NCBI RefSeq assembly: GCF_000717475.1
Contig: NZ_JPIK01000013.1
Span: forward strand, 186,001 to 250,000
DNA: 64,000 bases
Direction: 5' to 3'
Source of the DNA: Desulfonatronum thiodismutans
Lineage (GTDB): Bacteria > Desulfobacterota > Desulfovibrionia > Desulfovibrionales > Desulfonatronaceae
Under the pieces are notes generated by a model. That model was given only the letters and a program-made list of their open reading frames with translations, was not told the DNA's origin and ran no database searches. Shown here in pieces: positions 22,487 to 31,703 of the stretch (within the stretch, counting starts at the first letter, position 1; every line of letters begins with the position of its first letter). The position numbers and the translations under genes are program-made.

Positions 22487-25114
22487 CTACCCGGAAACGG
22501 CCCCTTTGGCAGCGTCATCGGACAGCCCCCGGATCTTGGTCAGCCGGGTGGTTCGGAAGGAGAGTTCCGGGGTCACGGCCGTGATGGCGGTCCAGGGGTT
22601 GAGGTAGTCTTCCCGGAAGTCGAAAAGCAGCCGAAGACGGTTTTCTCCCAGGAAACGAATGGATCGAAACAGAGTGCGCAGGTTGATTTCCCGTGAGCCG
22701 CGCTTGGTCTTCTTGGCAAAGGGGAAGTGCTCCACTGCGATGAAAGACCGCCATTTAGCCGTTGTTTCCGCTGTCGGAGATGAATCTCCGTTGAGAAAAT
22801 AGAGCAGGTATTCCTCAAAGGCCGGCTGATCGGCACGGCCCTTGAGCGGGGCGTCCTCCACGCCGCGAATTTCCAACCCCCTGGGCATTTCCGGGGCCAG
22901 TCGGGCGCGGAGATCAGTGGCGGACATGGGCGCGCGGAGCACGATGACCATTTCCTCGCGCACGCTGCCCACGCCCACGGGCAGGGCCCGGCCAAAGGAC
23001 ATCCGGGGCATGGGGTGAAAGCCCTGGGAAAAACTCATGGCCACCCCGGCCCGGCGCATGCAACGCTCGAAAAGCCGGGTCAGCTCCAGTTGGCTGAAAT
23101 ACACCGCCGGGCCGAGCTTGCGGTAGACGATGCGCAAGGCATTGGCCTTGGCGCCCAGGTCTTCAGGGTCTTGCCCCGGCGCCTGGTCCAAGGCCTCCCC
23201 AGGCTGCTCCCCTCCCGTCCCATCCTCCAGCCACGGGGCCAAGCTGTCGGCCTGCTCGTCCTTGTTCACACGGGGGCGGATGTCCAAACCGGTCTGACGG
23301 CGCAGCGCGGTCTTGACCTTGGTCGTGGTGCAGACGCCGCAGCCCAGGCACTTGCCTTGGCGGCAGTCCGGCGTGGTCCGGCCCTCCAGGGCCAGGCGAC
23401 GCTCCCGCAGCAAAAACGAGCGGCGGATGCCGCTGGAAACGTGGTCCCAGGGCAGCGGCTGCTCCGGATCTCTGGCCCGGAGGTACCAGTCCGGGTCCAG
23501 ACCGCACTCCCGCATGGCCTCCAGCCAGGACTCCAGGCTGAGGGAGTCGGCCCAACTGGAAAAGAGCGCGCCTTTGGCAAAGGCCCGTTCCACCACGTTT
23601 GCCAGGGCCCGGTCCCCACGGGAAAAGATGCCCTCCAGATAACTCATTTCCGGCATGTGCCAGCGCATCACCAGCCGCTTATGCGGACGGAAGAGATCCC
23701 TGAGCCGGTTCAGCCGTCGTCGGGTTTCCTCAAAGGAGATCTGCTCCTCCCACTGGAACGGGGTTTGGGGCTTGGGCACGAAGGGAGAGATGGAGGCCGT
23801 GATTTGCAAGCGTTTGGCCCGCTCTCCGGCCGTGGCCGCCACTTTCAGGCAGAGGTCCACGATGGCCTGTAAATCCTCGTCCGTTTCCGTGGGCAGGCCG
23901 ATCATGAAGTAGAGCTTTACCGAGGACCAGCCCCGGGTGAACAGTTCGCGGGTATGGTCCAACAGGGCCTGTTCGGTGATGTTCTTGTTGATCACGTCCC
24001 GCAGGCGCTGGCTTCCGGCTTCCGGAGCCAGGGTGATGCCGGTGCGGCGGATTCCGGCGATCATGTCCATGACCTGGCCGCTGACCGAGCCCACTCGGAG
24101 CGAGGGCAGGGAGACCGAGACCTGCCGGTCCCGGCACAGGGCATGGCTGCGCTGGAACAGGGCGTCCAGGCAGGAAAAGTCTCCGGTGCTCAGGGAGAGG
24201 AAGGAGAGTTCGTCGAATCCGGTCCGATCCAGAGCATTCTCCAGTATCCGGTCCAGCGTTTCCAGGCGGCGTTCCCGGACTGGACGATAGATCATTCCGG
24301 CCTGGCAGAACCGACAGCCCCGTGTGCAGCCCCGTGCGATTTCAATGCTCAGGCGGTCATGGACCACAGGCCCGAAGGGGACGATCTGCTCCGTGGGAAA
24401 GTCCGCGGCGTTCAGATCCGGCAGGATGCGCTTCTCCACCTGGGTGTAGTCGGCGTACAGGGGCCGGAGCGCGGTCGATGGGCTTGAGACGTCTTCAGGA
24501 GCGACGGAAAAGAACGACGGCACGTAGCAGCCGGTAACCTTCCGGGCCGCCTGGAGAAATTCGGTTCTGGACATACCTTGGGTCTTGCAACGGTCGACCA
24601 GGGCCAGAATTTCCGGCAGGGCCTCTTCGCCGTCCCCGGCCACGAACAGGTCGAAAAACGGGGCCATGGGTTCGACGTTGAAGATCACGCCGCCGCCGCC
24701 GAGGATCAGAGGATGGTGCTCGTCCCGGTCCTGGGCTCGCAACGGAATCCCCGCCAGGTCCAGCATGTATAGAACATTGGTGTAGCACAGTTCGTGGGTC
24801 AGGCTGAAGGCGATAACGTCCATGTCCCCCAGGGGAGTCCCGGATTCCAGGGTGCTCAAAGGCGTCCCCGAGTCCCGCAGGATTTGGGCCGCTTCCAGCG
24901 GCGGGGCAAAGGCCCGTTCGGCCCAGAACTCCGGATAAGCGTTCACCGCATGGTAAAGAATGCGTCCACCGAGGTAGGACATGCCCACCTCGTACAGGTC
25001 CGGAAAGGCCAGGGCCGCGCGCACCCGCACCTGGGGCGGTTCCTTGTGTACGGCATTGGGCTCGGTGCCCAGGTACTGGCTTGGTCGGGGAAGCAGGGGA
25101 AGCAGGTCGCGCAT
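22487..25114 (-). CDS. TIGR03960-type radical SAM protein fused to DUF2344
   Basis: A protein of about 875 residues. The N-terminus MRDLLPLLPRPSQYLGTE is typical of the family. A B12-binding-like domain is followed by a radical SAM core with IARGCTRGCRFCQAGMIYRP. A cysteine-rich patch (CRQGKCLGCGVC) lies near residue 610, and the C-terminal TIGR03936/DUF2344 domain includes VYRKLGPAVYFSQLEL and FSQGFHPMPRMSF. The family is conserved in anaerobes and cyanobacteria; its reaction is unknown. I start at 25114 because a hairpin covers 25141-25170; the in-frame ATG at 25156 would lie inside that hairpin. Confidence 0.9.
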   Translation of the reverse strand: MRDLLPLLPRPSQYLGTEPNAVHKEPPQVRVRAALAFPDLYEVGMSYLGGRILYHAVNAYPEFWAERAFAPPLEAAQILRDSGTPLSTLESGTPLGDMDVIAFSLTHELCYTNVLYMLDLAGIPLRAQDRDEHHPLILGGGGVIFNVEPMAPFFDLFVAGDGEEALPEILALVDRCKTQGMSRTEFLQAARKVTGCYVPSFFSVAPEDVSSPSTALRPLYADYTQVEKRILPDLNAADFPTEQIVPFGPVVHDRLSIEIARGCTRGCRFCQAGMIYRPVRERRLETLDRILENALDRTGFDELSFLSLSTGDFSCLDALFQRSHALCRDRQVSVSLPSLRVGSVSGQVMDMIAGIRRTGITLAPEAGSQRLRDVINKNITEQALLDHTRELFTRGWSSVKLYFMIGLPTETDEDLQAIVDLCLKVAATAGERAKRLQITASISPFVPKPQTPFQWEEQISFEETRRRLNRLRDLFRPHKRLVMRWHMPEMSYLEGIFSRGDRALANVVERAFAKGALFSSWADSLSLESWLEAMRECGLDPDWYLRARDPEQPLPWDHVSSGIRRSFLLRERRLALEGRTTPDCRQGKCLGCGVCTTTKVKTALRRQTGLDIRPRVNKDEQADSLAPWLEDGTGGEQPGEALDQAPGQDPEDLGAKANALRIVYRKLGPAVYFSQLELTRLFERCMRRAGVAMSFSQGFHPMPRMSFGRALPVGVGSVREEMVIVLRAPMSATDLRARLAPEMPRGLEIRGVEDAPLKGRADQPAFEEYLLYFLNGDSSPTAETTAKWRSFIAVEHFPFAKKTKRGSREINLRTLFRSIRFLGENRLRLLFDFREDYLNPWTAITAVTPELSFRTTRLTKIRGLSDDAAKGAVSG

Positions 25115-25140
25115 GGGATGGGTCTCATGAACGAACAAAG

Positions 25141-25171
25141 GGCGGCGGTGTTCCATATTCCGCCGCCCTTC
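25141..25171 (-). terminator. Hairpin between the small protein and radical SAM genes
   Basis: On the minus strand GGGCGGCGG and CCGCCGCCC form a 9-bp GC stem around an 11-nt loop, followed by TTTGTTCGTT. It lies 32 bp after the stop of the upstream gene. It can act as a terminator or attenuator; the T-run is short. Confidence 0.5.
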
Positions 25172-25202
25172 GTCGAATAGGGGTCAGAGGCCGGGAAGGC
25201 CG

Positions 25203-25562
25203 CTACTTAATCAGGGAGATGCCTTTTCCGCCGGGGGCTCCGCCGGGACCGCCCATGTTCTTCAGGCGTTGCAGGTCCCCTGGAGAGGACAAGGTCAGGT
25301 TGCTGCTGGCTTCCATGTATTTGGTTTTCAGCTCGTCCGGGAAGGTCTTGTAGACGTAAATGACATGGTCCATGGAAATTTCGCCGGTGATCTCGTTCTC
25401 AAAAGGGTAGCCAAAGGGCAAAAGCATCATCTGGACGCCTCCGCTCTGGGTGGGCATGGTCTGGATAACGGCGATGTCCTTGATTTTGTGTTCGCTTTCC
25501 TCCCACTTGCCAAGGGCCAGGTCGCCGGTGATCAGTTTTACCAATCGGATATCGTAAGCCAT
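25203..25562 (-). CDS. Conserved small protein, possibly Sm-like barrel
   Basis: A 119-residue protein. The front MAYDIRLVKLITGDLALGKW and the following strands ending in MDHVIYVYKTF look like an all-beta Sm-type fold, in which a loop between strands carries MPTQSGGVQMMLLPFGYPF. The tail is Gly/Pro-rich (MGGPGGAPGGKGISLIK) and probably flexible. I do not recognise a named family; the Sm-like idea is inference from strand pattern. An AAGGAGAG site supports the ATG at 25562. Confidence 0.6.
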   Translation of the reverse strand: MAYDIRLVKLITGDLALGKWEESEHKIKDIAVIQTMPTQSGGVQMMLLPFGYPFENEITGEISMDHVIYVYKTFPDELKTKYMEASSNLTLSSPGDLQRLKNMGGPGGAPGGKGISLIK

Positions 25563-25675
25563 GAACTGCTCTCCTTTCCGTGAAATAAAGATGTAAAAAA
25601 CGTATTAACGTATGGACTGGGCACGCCGCTGTCAAGGAAGGGTGAAGATCAAGACCGGGGCAAACCTGTTCTCGT

Positions 25676-25786
25676 CGAAATCGAAATCGTGATCGAAATC
25701 GAAATCGGAAAACAATGTTCCCCTGCATCACAACGTGTTTATGGCGTCTACTTGGATATGACGTTCGACTTCGATCACGATTTCGA
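25676..25786. repeat. GAAATC repeat with 17-bp inverted partner
   Basis: GAAATC units repeat at 25676-25707. TCGAAATCGTGATCGAA (25681-25697) is the exact reverse complement of 25770-25786. A related hairpin made of ATCGAAATCG and CGATTTCGAT occurs at 40117-40158. Confidence 0.75.
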
Positions 25787-25812
25787 TGAAGACGCCAATA
25801 CGCCGGAGAATG

Positions 25813-25855
25813 GAAAAAAGAACGCGGGCGGAGCCTTCAGGCTCTACCCGCGTTG
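25813..25855 (-). terminator. Rho-independent terminator of the HesB-like gene
   Basis: On the minus strand AACGCGGG..GAGCC pairs with GGCTC..CCCGCGTT around a four-base loop, and CTTTTTTCC follows. It lies about 40 bp after the stop at 25896. Confidence 0.85.
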
Positions 25856-25895
25856 TCGTGAGTCGTTGCCCGGGCCGTGAGGCCCGAAGGCGCGG

Positions 25896-26204
25896 CTAGC
25901 AGGAAGAACAACTGCCCGAGCAGCCTCCGCCTCCGCCGCCCAGGTTCACGGTCGAGCTGACGGCGAACCCATACGGGGTCATGTCGACCTTGATGCCTCC
26001 GGCATTTTTGATCAGATCCTGGTCGACGACAAAAGTGTAGCCTTCGATCGCATGCACGCTGTCGGAATCCCTCTGCTCATCCAGAGCAAGAGCAAGCTTT
26101 GGACCGCCTCAGCCGGGGGCCATGTACACGCGGATCGGCGAGCTGTCCTTGTCCTGAAAATAGCTGTCCAGCTGCTGCTTCGCGGACGGTGTCAATTCAA
26201 ACAT
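25896..26204 (-). CDS. HesB-like selenoprotein (in-frame UGA = Sec)
   Basis: 102 residues when the UGA at 26111-26109 is read as selenocysteine (residue 32). The context is YMAPG-U-GGPKLALALDE, where the UGA takes the place of the first conserved cysteine of HesB/IscA proteins. The frame continues in family sequence (GYTFVVDQDLIKNAGGIKVDM) to the C-terminal GGCSGSCSSC. This matches the TIGR01911 HesB-related (seleno)protein group. A SECIS-like hairpin follows the UGA, a GGAGG-type site precedes the ATG, and a terminator follows, so it looks intact and not a pseudogene. The likely role is in Fe-S or redox chemistry in the cytoplasm. Confidence 0.88.
26070..26111 (-). promoter_or_regulatory. 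Bacterial SECIS-like element
   Basis: On the minus strand CUCUUGCUC (26092-26084) pairs with GAGCAGAGG (26078-26070), six continuous pairs next to the loop. The five-base loop UGGAU begins 26 nt after the UGA. Bacterial SECIS hairpins have a GG-containing small loop at about this distance. SelB binding is inferred. Confidence 0.7.
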
Positions 26205-26292
26205 TGTAACCTCCAAGTGAAATAGTTCGTCAAGTCGAATATAATTAAATACGCGGGCTCATTTTGTCAAATTCCAGGCGTTGCGGTCGGGA

Positions 26293-28908
26293 TCAGGAAG
26301 GTTGAAAAAGGCGCAGACGCAGAGCGTTGGTGACCACGGAAACCGAACTCATGGCCATGGCTCCTCCGGCGATCATCGGGCTGAGGGTCGGGCCGCCGAA
26401 GGCGTAGAGCAGGCCGGCGGCGATGGGTATGCCCATGACGTTGTAGGCAAAGGCCCAGAACAGGTTCTGCTTGATGTTCCGGACCACGGCCCGGCTGAGG
26501 GTCAAGGCGGTGATCAGGCCGTGCAGATTGCCGCTCATCAGGACCATGTCCCCGGATTCCATTGCCACGTCGATGCCCGTGCCCATGGCGACGCCCAGAT
26601 CGGCCTTGGCCAGAGCCGGGGCGTCGTTGATCCCGTCGCCGACCATGGCCACCTTGATCCCTTGTTTCTGCAGCTCGGCCACGGTTTCGGACTTGTTTTC
26701 CGGAAGAACCTCGGCCCGGATATCGTCGATTCCGGCCTGGGCCGCCACGGCCTGGGCCGTTCGTAGGTTGTCGCCAGTGAGCATGACCACTCGCAGGCCC
26801 ATGCTCTTCAGCCTGGCGACCACCTCTTTGGCCTCGGGCTTGATCCGGTCGGCCACGGCCAGGATTCCGGCCGCCGTGCCGTCCACGGCCATGAGCAGGG
26901 GCGTCTTGCCTTCGCCGGACAGCTTGTCGCGCATTTCCCGTAGCTGTTCAGCGTCCCTGCCGAGAACCCCTTCGGCTTCCAGGAGCCGGCTGTTGCCCAG
27001 GAGCAAAATGCGGCCTTCCACCTGGGCCCGAATGCCTTGTCCGGGAATGTAGGTAAAGTCCTCGGCCCGAGGCTCCTCCAGGCCGCGTTCCCGGGCCGAC
27101 TGGACAATGGCCGCGGCCAGAGGATGCTCGGAGCGGGCTTCGGCTCCGGCGGCCAGGCGCAGCAGTTCTTTATCGGGCAAGGCCTGCCCGGGAAGGGTGA
27201 GGATGTCGGTCACTGCCGGGCGGCCTTCGGTGAGGGTGCCGGTCTTGTCCAGAACTACGGCCCGCACGCCGCGAGCCATTTCCAGGGCTTCTCCTCCCTT
27301 GATCAGCACGCCGAGCTGCGCTCCGCGTCCGGTGCCGACCATGATCGCCGTGGGCGTGGCCAGCCCCATGGCGCAGGGGCAGGCGATGACCAGCACCGCG
27401 ATGAAGATCCGCAGGGCAAAGGTGAAGGGTTCTCCGGCCAGAAAATACCAGCCCAGGCCGGAGAGCACGGCCACGCAGATCACGATGGGCACGAAGTAGA
27501 GGCTGAGGCGGTCCACCATGCTGGCGATGGGGGCCTTGGAACCCTGGGCCTCCTGGACCAGGCGGATTATCCTGGCCAGGACCGTGTCCCGGCCGACCCG
27601 TTCGGCGACCATGTAGATGGAGCCGTGGGCGTTCAAAGTGCCGCCGATCAGCGCATCGCCTTCCTTTTTAGATACGGGCAGGCTTTCCCCTGTGAGCATG
27701 GACTCGTCCACGCTGGTCTGGCCCTCGGTGAGCTTGCCGTCCACGGGAATGCGCTCCCCGGGCTTGACCAGGAGCAGGTCCTGAGGCTGGATCCGTTCCA
27801 CGGGAATGCTTTCCCGCTGGCCGTTTCGGACCCGGGTGGCCGTGCTCGGGGTGAGGGCCATGAGCTGCCGGATGGCGTCCGAGGTGCGCACCTTGGAGCG
27901 GTTTTCCAGGTACTTGCCCAGCGTGACCAGGGCGATGATCACGGCCGCTGACTCGAAATACAGGTCCATGGCCCTGGCCATGGCCTCGTGCCCCAGGGCG
28001 ATTTCCAGTAGGTTCCAGGTGCTGTAGACCACCGCCGCGCCGGTGCCCACGGCGATCAGGGAGTCCATGTTCGGGGCCCGCTTCCAGAGGTTGGGAAAGC
28101 CGCGCAGGTAAAATTCCCGACCGGCCCACACCACGGGCAGGGTGAGCAGAAACTGGGCCAGAGCAAAGGTCAGCGGGGAATGGTGCGGACTGAGCAGCCC
28201 CGGCATGGGCAGGCCGACCATCTCTCCCATGGAAATGACGAAGATCGGGACGGCGAAGGCCATGGCCAGGATCAATTTGGAACGCAGTGTCGTCAGCCGC
28301 TTAAGCATTTCCCGGCGCTGCGCATCCATCAGCGATTCCCTTGGTCCTCCCTGCCCGGAGTCCTGTCCGGAGTCTTGGGTAAAGGCCTCGTACCCCGCGT
28401 CGCGGACAGCCTCCAGAATGGCTGGAAGATTGACCTTTTCGGGTTGGAAGCGTACCTGAGCCGTTTCAGATGCGAGATTGACCTCAGCCGATTCCACGCC
28501 TTCCAACCCGGCAATGGCCTGCTCCACGCGACGCACGCAGGCCGCGCAGGTCATGCCCCGGATGCCAAGTTCCACGTAACCGCCAGAGAGGTCGGCTGCC
28601 GTTTCGGTCTCATCAAAGGCGCGCAGGTCGTATCCCGCATCCCGGACGGCCTGAAACAAGTGGTCCTCACGGTCATTGTCATTGGAACGCGAAGCGTCCG
28701 GTGCCCACTCCACGGACATGGTCTCGGTGGCCAGATTCACGGAAACGGAGCGAACCCCTTCCAGGCTGGAGGCGGCGTTTTCCACGCGGCGGACGCAGGC
28801 GGCGCAGGTCATGCCTTGGACGACGTATTCGGATTTACGGCGGGTTTCAGGCTGAGCATCACGCTGACTTGGGGGCCGGACTTCGACGTTGGGCTGGGGG
28901 GTGTTCAT
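26293..28908 (-). CDS. copA: Copper-type P1B-ATPase with two HMA domains
   Basis: 871 residues. Two N-terminal metal-binding domains each carry [12 protein letters not shown] (about residues 33 and 118). Eight membrane helices are expected. The transport motif CPC lies near residue 510 ([11 protein letters not shown]), the phosphorylation site DKTGTLTEG near 553, and [10 protein letters not shown] near 720. It exports Cu(I) from the cytoplasm using ATP. It is transcribed away from ald with a 127-bp gap. No CueR-like gene is beside it. Confidence 0.93.
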   Translation of the reverse strand: MNTPQPNVEVRPPSQRDAQPETRRKSEYVVQGMTCAACVRRVENAASSLEGVRSVSVNLATETMSVEWAPDASRSNDNDREDHLFQAVRDAGYDLRAFDETETAADLSGGYVELGIRGMTCAACVRRVEQAIAGLEGVESAEVNLASETAQVRFQPEKVNLPAILEAVRDAGYEAFTQDSGQDSGQGGPRESLMDAQRREMLKRLTTLRSKLILAMAFAVPIFVISMGEMVGLPMPGLLSPHHSPLTFALAQFLLTLPVVWAGREFYLRGFPNLWKRAPNMDSLIAVGTGAAVVYSTWNLLEIALGHEAMARAMDLYFESAAVIIALVTLGKYLENRSKVRTSDAIRQLMALTPSTATRVRNGQRESIPVERIQPQDLLLVKPGERIPVDGKLTEGQTSVDESMLTGESLPVSKKEGDALIGGTLNAHGSIYMVAERVGRDTVLARIIRLVQEAQGSKAPIASMVDRLSLYFVPIVICVAVLSGLGWYFLAGEPFTFALRIFIAVLVIACPCAMGLATPTAIMVGTGRGAQLGVLIKGGEALEMARGVRAVVLDKTGTLTEGRPAVTDILTLPGQALPDKELLRLAAGAEARSEHPLAAAIVQSARERGLEEPRAEDFTYIPGQGIRAQVEGRILLLGNSRLLEAEGVLGRDAEQLREMRDKLSGEGKTPLLMAVDGTAAGILAVADRIKPEAKEVVARLKSMGLRVVMLTGDNLRTAQAVAAQAGIDDIRAEVLPENKSETVAELQKQGIKVAMVGDGINDAPALAKADLGVAMGTGIDVAMESGDMVLMSGNLHGLITALTLSRAVVRNIKQNLFWAFAYNVMGIPIAAGLLYAFGGPTLSPMIAGGAMAMSSVSVVTNALRLRLFQPS

Positions 28909-29035
28909 GGCGCTTCCGGGTTTGATGGTGGCGGGGCGTCAGGTACTTACGGTACGTTTTTTCTTCGGTGTTGTGAACCGGCTTTTGGGGCCGATTTTCG
29001 ATACATTGGACGCCATCTTGCAAAGGAGAAACCAG

Positions 29036-30133
29036 ATGCGGATTGGAGTACCGAGGGAGATCAAGGCGCAGGAGCGCCGCGTGGGGTTGTTCCCCTCAGG
29101 GGTCAAGGCCCTGGTGGAGCACGGACACGAGGTGGTCGTGGAATCCGGGGCCGGAGACGGCTGCGGGGCCCTGGACGACGTCTACGTCTCCCAAGGGGCG
29201 CGGATCGGGACCGCGGAAGAGGCCTGGAGCCAGGAACTGGTGATCAAGGTCAAGGAGCCGCTCAGCCAGGAATACAAGTATCTGCGTGAAGACCTGACGC
29301 TGTTCACCTATCTGCACCTGGCCGCGGACAAGGCCCTGACCGACGCCCTGGTCCAGTCCGGATGCGTGGCCATCGCCTATGAAACCGTGCAATTGCCGGA
29401 CAAAAGCCTGCCGCTGCTGGCCCCCATGTCCGAGATCGCCGGGCGGATGTCCGTGACCAAGGCCACGGAAATGCTTTGCCACTATAACGGAGGAGGCGGC
29501 GTGTTCCTGGGCGGGGTTACCGGAACGTTGCCGGCCCGGGTGGTGATTATCGGCGCGGGCATCTCCGGAGCGGGTGCGGCTCAGATGGCCGCGGGTCTGG
29601 GAGCGGATGTACTGGTCCTGGACGTGGACATGGCCAAAATGTACCGATTGTATCACCACCTGGATCAGAAGATCAAAACCTTGTTTTCCAACGCCCTGAA
29701 CATCGAAGACCAGGTGGTCAAGGCGGACGTGGTCATCAGTTGCGTACTTATTCCCGGAGCCTCCGCGCCGAAACTGATCACCAGGCAAATCATCGAGGCC
29801 ATGAAGCCCGGCTCGGTGATCATGGACATTGCCATCGACCAGGGCGGTTCCACGGAACTGTCCCGGCCAACCACCCACGATAACCCTTGCTTTCGAGTGG
29901 GCAATGGCGTCAACCTCTACTGCGTGGCCAACATGCCCGGGGCGTATTCCCGGACGGCCTCGGAATCGCTGACCAACGCTACCCTGCGCTACGCCCTGCA
30001 ATTGGCGGACAAGGGCTGGCCCCGCGCTTGCCAGGAAGATCCGGCCCTGCGCCAGGGCTTGAACGTGGTTCGCGGAAAAGTGGTTTACAAGGCTGTTGCT
30101 GAGGCTTGCGGGTATGAATGGGCCGAGGTTTAG
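29036..30133 (+). CDS. ald: Alanine dehydrogenase
   Basis: A 365-residue cytoplasmic enzyme for reversible NAD-dependent deamination of L-alanine to pyruvate and ammonia. The start MRIGVPREIKAQERRVGL, the VKVKEP-like block (VIKVKEPLSQEY), the NAD-binding GAGISGAGAAQMA near residue 172, and DQGGSTELSRPTTH are family signatures. The ATG at 29036 follows a CAAAGGAG site; the open frame further upstream is not part of the protein. The alanine racemase gene lies 15 kb away. Confidence 0.95.
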   Translation: MRIGVPREIKAQERRVGLFPSGVKALVEHGHEVVVESGAGDGCGALDDVYVSQGARIGTAEEAWSQELVIKVKEPLSQEYKYLREDLTLFTYLHLAADKALTDALVQSGCVAIAYETVQLPDKSLPLLAPMSEIAGRMSVTKATEMLCHYNGGGGVFLGGVTGTLPARVVIIGAGISGAGAAQMAAGLGADVLVLDVDMAKMYRLYHHLDQKIKTLFSNALNIEDQVVKADVVISCVLIPGASAPKLITRQIIEAMKPGSVIMDIAIDQGGSTELSRPTTHDNPCFRVGNGVNLYCVANMPGAYSRTASESLTNATLRYALQLADKGWPRACQEDPALRQGLNVVRGKVVYKAVAEACGYEWAEV

Positions 30134-30198
30134 GTGAATATGGACCAAAGCCGCTTGTTCGAATTCAAGGGCGAAGCGGACGGTGAAGGAGATTCGTC

Positions 30199-30762
30199 AT
30201 GACGGCACCAGTTGGAGGCGCGCAGGTGGAAAAAAAGACATTGCTGCACGCCGAGGAAATCCGAAGAACCATGGAGCGGTTGGCCTACGAGGTCATCGAG
30301 CGGCACGGCGAGGGTGCGAGCCTGGCTCTGATCGGGATTCAGCGCCGCGGGGTGGAGCTGGCCAAGCGTTTGAAATCCGTCCTGGAACAGCGCTTTGGAC
30401 GGGAAATCCCCTTTGGCAGTTTGGACATCAACCTGTACCGCGACGACTGGACCAATCTGGACGGCCAGCCGCAGATCCACAAAACCTGGATACCCTTTCC
30501 CGTGGACGACCGGGAAATCATCCTGGTGGACGACGTCCTGTTCACGGGACGAACCATTCGCGCGGCCCTGGAAGCCATTTTGGACTACGGACGTCCGAAA
30601 CGGGTGGAACTGCTGGTCCTGGTGGATCGCGGTCACCGGGAACTGCCCATCCACGCGGATTATGTCGGGAAAAAGGTGAACACCTCCCGACAGGAGCAGG
30701 TGGATGTTTCCGTCAGGGAACAGGATGGAGAGGATGGTGTATTTCTGAGTGATATGAAGTGA
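30199..30762 (+). CDS. pyrR: PyrR pyrimidine regulator / uracil phosphoribosyltransferase
   Basis: 187 residues. The PRPP-binding loop VDDVLFTGRTIRAA lies near residue 105-118, with the ALIGIQRRGVELAKR and LDINLYRDDW blocks typical of PyrR. It can attach phosphoribose to uracil and, in some bacteria, binds RNA to control pyr genes. No pyr genes or attenuator are seen here, so its regulatory role is open. The GAAGGAG site sits before the ATG; lolA follows 47 bp later. Confidence 0.92.
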   Translation: MTAPVGGAQVEKKTLLHAEEIRRTMERLAYEVIERHGEGASLALIGIQRRGVELAKRLKSVLEQRFGREIPFGSLDINLYRDDWTNLDGQPQIHKTWIPFPVDDREIILVDDVLFTGRTIRAALEAILDYGRPKRVELLVLVDRGHRELPIHADYVGKKVNTSRQEQVDVSVREQDGEDGVFLSDMK

Positions 30763-30809
30763 CGAGGTTTCAGACTCGGAGTGAATGTCGGTCATCAGAG
30801 GAGAGAGTC

Positions 30810-31457
30810 ATGGGCCATATTTTTCGAGCTTTCGTAGGGGTTGTCGGACTGGCGGCCATTTTTTGGAGCGCGACGGGCGCGGCCTTGGCGGAGGAAGGGA
30901 TCGTTGGAAAAATTCAGCGCCAGTACGAATCCATCCAATCATTTCAGGCCGAATTTACCCAGGAACTGACGGTGGCCGCCAGCCGGGAAAGCGAGATGCG
31001 TCGAGGAATGCTGTACTTCCACCATCCCGGGCTGATCCGCTGGGAAACCGTCAGTCCGGAACCGGAACTGCTCATCGTCGGTCCCGAGGTGGTTTGGAAC
31101 TATTTCAAGGACGAGGAAATCGCGTATCGCTACGCCGTGGAGGACGTGCTCGGTTCGGCCACGGTGCTGAAGATTCTCTCCGGCCAGGCCCGGCTGGACG
31201 AGGATTTTCTGACCGAGGTGGACTTGACCGAGGATTCCGGCGCCACGCTGATCCGTCTCAGGCCCCGCGTTCCGGAGCCCAGCCTGGTGGAGGCCACGAT
31301 CCGGGTCGATCCGGAAACTTTTTTGTTGCAGCAGGTCCTGGCCGTGGATTTTTACGGCAATACCAACAAGGTTACCTTACACGACCTGCGTCTCGATCCG
31401 AATCTGGAGCCCGCGCTGTTCGAGTTCACGCCGCCGGAAGGTGTCCTGGTGCGGTAA
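30810..31457 (+). CDS. lolA: Outer-membrane lipoprotein carrier LolA
   Basis: 215 residues with a signal peptide (cleavage after GAALA). The mature start IVGKIQRQYESIQSFQAEFT, the RRGMLYFHHPGLIRWE block and the YKxxVW-like VVWNYFKDEE are LolA features. It carries lipoproteins across the periplasm from LolCDE to the outer membrane, useful for the many lipoproteins in this window. The ATG at 30810 has a GGAGAGAG site. Confidence 0.92.
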   Translation: MGHIFRAFVGVVGLAAIFWSATGAALAEEGIVGKIQRQYESIQSFQAEFTQELTVAASRESEMRRGMLYFHHPGLIRWETVSPEPELLIVGPEVVWNYFKDEEIAYRYAVEDVLGSATVLKILSGQARLDEDFLTEVDLTEDSGATLIRLRPRVPEPSLVEATIRVDPETFLLQQVLAVDFYGNTNKVTLHDLRLDPNLEPALFEFTPPEGVLVR

Positions 31458-31560
31458 CACTTCCAAGCCGTGCTCAGGTTTGCATTTTTCCTCTCGCTGC
31501 GGCAAATTCTCCCCTTGTCGTAATTCTTTAGCACATTCTGGGTTGAGCCCCATTCCGAAG

Positions 31561-31640
31561 CTGGATTCCCGCTTTAACGGGAATGACGTGTTTTTTATGC
31601 TGTTTCCAAATCAATCATGCCCGCGAAGGCGGGTATCCAG
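31561..31640. repeat. Dispersed CTGGATTCCCG-type intergenic repeat
   Basis: CTGGATTCCCGCTTTAACGG with GAATGAC (31561-31587) is followed by the partly inverted CATGCCCGCGAAGGCGGG with TATCCAG (31616-31640). A related copy in inverted orientation lies at 62796-62822. Repeats of this type are common between genes in proteobacteria. Confidence 0.65.
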
Positions 31641-31703
31641 ATCTTCTGCTCCGGCTTCTGTTGGGTAATCATTCTTTGTCGAACCTTCGGCAATGCTCCT
31701 TAG

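Larger units (their letters stand above)
25563..25895. other. Intergenic stretch with repeats and terminator
   Basis: There are 333 bases without a gene. They hold the GAAATC-type repeat with its 17-bp inverted partner (25676-25786) and the terminator of the selenoprotein gene (25813-25855). Confidence 0.6.

Noticed and set aside
25896..26204. HesB-like gene as a pseudogene with a premature stop
   Set aside because: Both sides of the UGA stay in one frame with family sequence, the UGA sits at the conserved Cys position, and a SECIS-like hairpin follows; decay would not be so selective.
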